A program made the position numbers and the translations under genes. DNA of 15,177 nt from contig CABUUB010000041.1 of assembly GCA_902494625.1 (NCBI GenBank), positions 1 through 15,177 on the forward strand, read 5' to 3'. The notes under the pieces were generated by a model. The model was given only the letters and a program-made list of their open reading frames with translations, made no database searches and was not told where the DNA came from. This stretch comes from an uncultured Collinsella sp. (GTDB lineage: Bacteria > Actinomycetota > Coriobacteriia > Coriobacteriales > Coriobacteriaceae). Shown here in pieces: positions 14,371-15,177 of this stretch (within the stretch, counting starts at the first letter, position 1; the number at the start of each line of letters is the position of its first letter).

Positions 14371-15129
14371 ATGATTAAGAATGAGAACGTCGAGGGCGAG
14401 CCTGCCTACGACGAGACGTACCGCCGCGGCCCCGTGGTCATGCGCGGCCCCATGATTCCCAAGGACAACACCTACGCCAACCTGCTGGCGCCCGAAGATT
14501 CGACCGACTGGCTGCATGCCGATCCCTGGCGCGTGCTGCGCATTCAGGCCGAGTTTGTCGATGGCTTTGGCGCACTTGCCGAGCTCGGGCCTGCGGTGAC
14601 CATCTTCGGTAGCGCCCGCACGCCCAAGACCGATCCGCTCTACAAGGCGGCGCGTACCGTCGGGCGCAAGATTGCCCAGCGCGGCGTGGCGGTTATCACC
14701 GGTGGCGGCCCTGGCGTCATGGAGGCGGCCAACAGGGGAGCGGCGAGTGTCAACGGTAAGTCAGTTGGCTTGGGCATTGAATTGCCGCACGAGCAGGGGC
14801 TCAACAAATACGTGAACCTCGGTATGGACTTCCGCTACTTCTTTGTGCGCAAGACCATGTTCGTCAAATACAGCTCGGGCGCCATCGTGTTTCCCGGCGG
14901 GTTTGGCACGCTCGACGAGATGTTCGAGGTGCTCACGCTGGTGCAGACGCACAAGGTCAAGCGCATGCCGCTCGTGCTGGTGGGCAGCGAGTACTGGCAG
15001 GGCCTATTCGACTGGCTTAACGGTCCGGTGATGAGCGCCGGTATGATCAGCCCGCTCGATCCGGATCTGGTACACATTACCGACGACCTCAACGAGACCG
15101 TTGACATTGCCCTGAGCGGGCTGATGTAG
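14371..15129 (+). CDS. TIGR00730/LOG family Rossmann-fold protein
   Basis: A 252-residue LOG-type protein. Members split nucleoside 5'-monophosphates into base and ribose 5-phosphate; in plants and some bacteria the substrates are cytokinin nucleotides, while most bacterial substrates are unproven. Signatures are TIFGSART at 77-84, ITGGGPGVMEAANRGA at 109-124 and the phosphate-binding and catalytic PGGFGTLDE at 175-183, with Arg150-Lys151 before it. The N-terminal 50 residues (acidic, with RRGPVVMRGPM) extend beyond small LOG proteins of about 190 residues, as in the longer bacterial subgroup. AGGAG (14361-14365) lies 5 bases before the ATG. It follows tgt by 214 bp with a terminator in the leader. 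The 48 bases after its stop show nothing recognisable. Confidence 0.9.
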   Translation: MIKNENVEGEPAYDETYRRGPVVMRGPMIPKDNTYANLLAPEDSTDWLHADPWRVLRIQAEFVDGFGALAELGPAVTIFGSARTPKTDPLYKAARTVGRKIAQRGVAVITGGGPGVMEAANRGAASVNGKSVGLGIELPHEQGLNKYVNLGMDFRYFFVRKTMFVKYSSGAIVFPGGFGTLDEMFEVLTLVQTHKVKRMPLVLVGSEYWQGLFDWLNGPVMSAGMISPLDPDLVHITDDLNETVDIALSGLM

Positions 15130-15177
15130 AGTAGCTAAAATGGGACGGGGCTAAAAAGACTGGTCTGAAACGTTTGA

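Overview
The window is high-GC, densely coded chromosomal DNA from a bacterium. Protein make-up (class III fructose-1,6-bisphosphatase, a DegV protein, QueH-type epoxyqueuosine reductase, a divergent MetRS-like enzyme) and strong AAGGAG-type ribosome binding sites suggest an anaerobic gut Actinomycetota of the class Coriobacteriia. Collinsella is my best guess, but that is inference from recall, not a database match. There are no rRNA or tRNA genes, no CRISPR array and no intact transposase.

Layout. Positions 1-723 (-) hold the N-terminal third of fbp, cut by the window edge. A 320-bp divergent control region separates it from a DegV-family gene (1044-1934, +). A two-way terminator follows, then a convergent TIM-barrel-like gene of uncertain function (2016-3107, -). 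A 56-residue single-span membrane protein (3299-3469, +) comes next. The minus-strand pair 6807->3494 is a MetRS-like class I tRNA synthetase followed by an RsmB/NOP2-type RNA m5C methyltransferase. From 6940 the plus strand carries a membrane zincin-like protein (DUF3267 type), queH and queA in close order. The tgt gene (13017-14156, +) lies 3.6 kb further on, and a LOG/TIGR00730 gene (14371-15129, +) ends the window.

How the genes work together. queH, queA and tgt cover three steps of queuosine-tRNA synthesis: Tgt inserts preQ1, QueA makes epoxyqueuosine and QueH reduces it. The MetRS-like protein and RNA methyltransferase are also translation-related. The queuosine set is interrupted by an islet of two genes: a large acidic coiled-coil protein with a C-terminal membrane anchor (9742-11505, -) and a short-chain dehydrogenase (11800-12600, +).

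The most unusual part. The islet is bracketed by two direct copies of a 146-bp highly structured repeat (9373-9518 and 12602-12747; two mismatches). Each copy starts within 0-2 bases of a stop codon and is followed by short REP-like palindromic motifs sharing GGCACTTGGGGAC. Other points worth attention are the degenerate KMSKS loop of the MetRS-like enzyme, a terminator lying in the 5' leader of the LOG gene where it looks like an attenuator, and a perfect 10-bp dyad in front of fbp.
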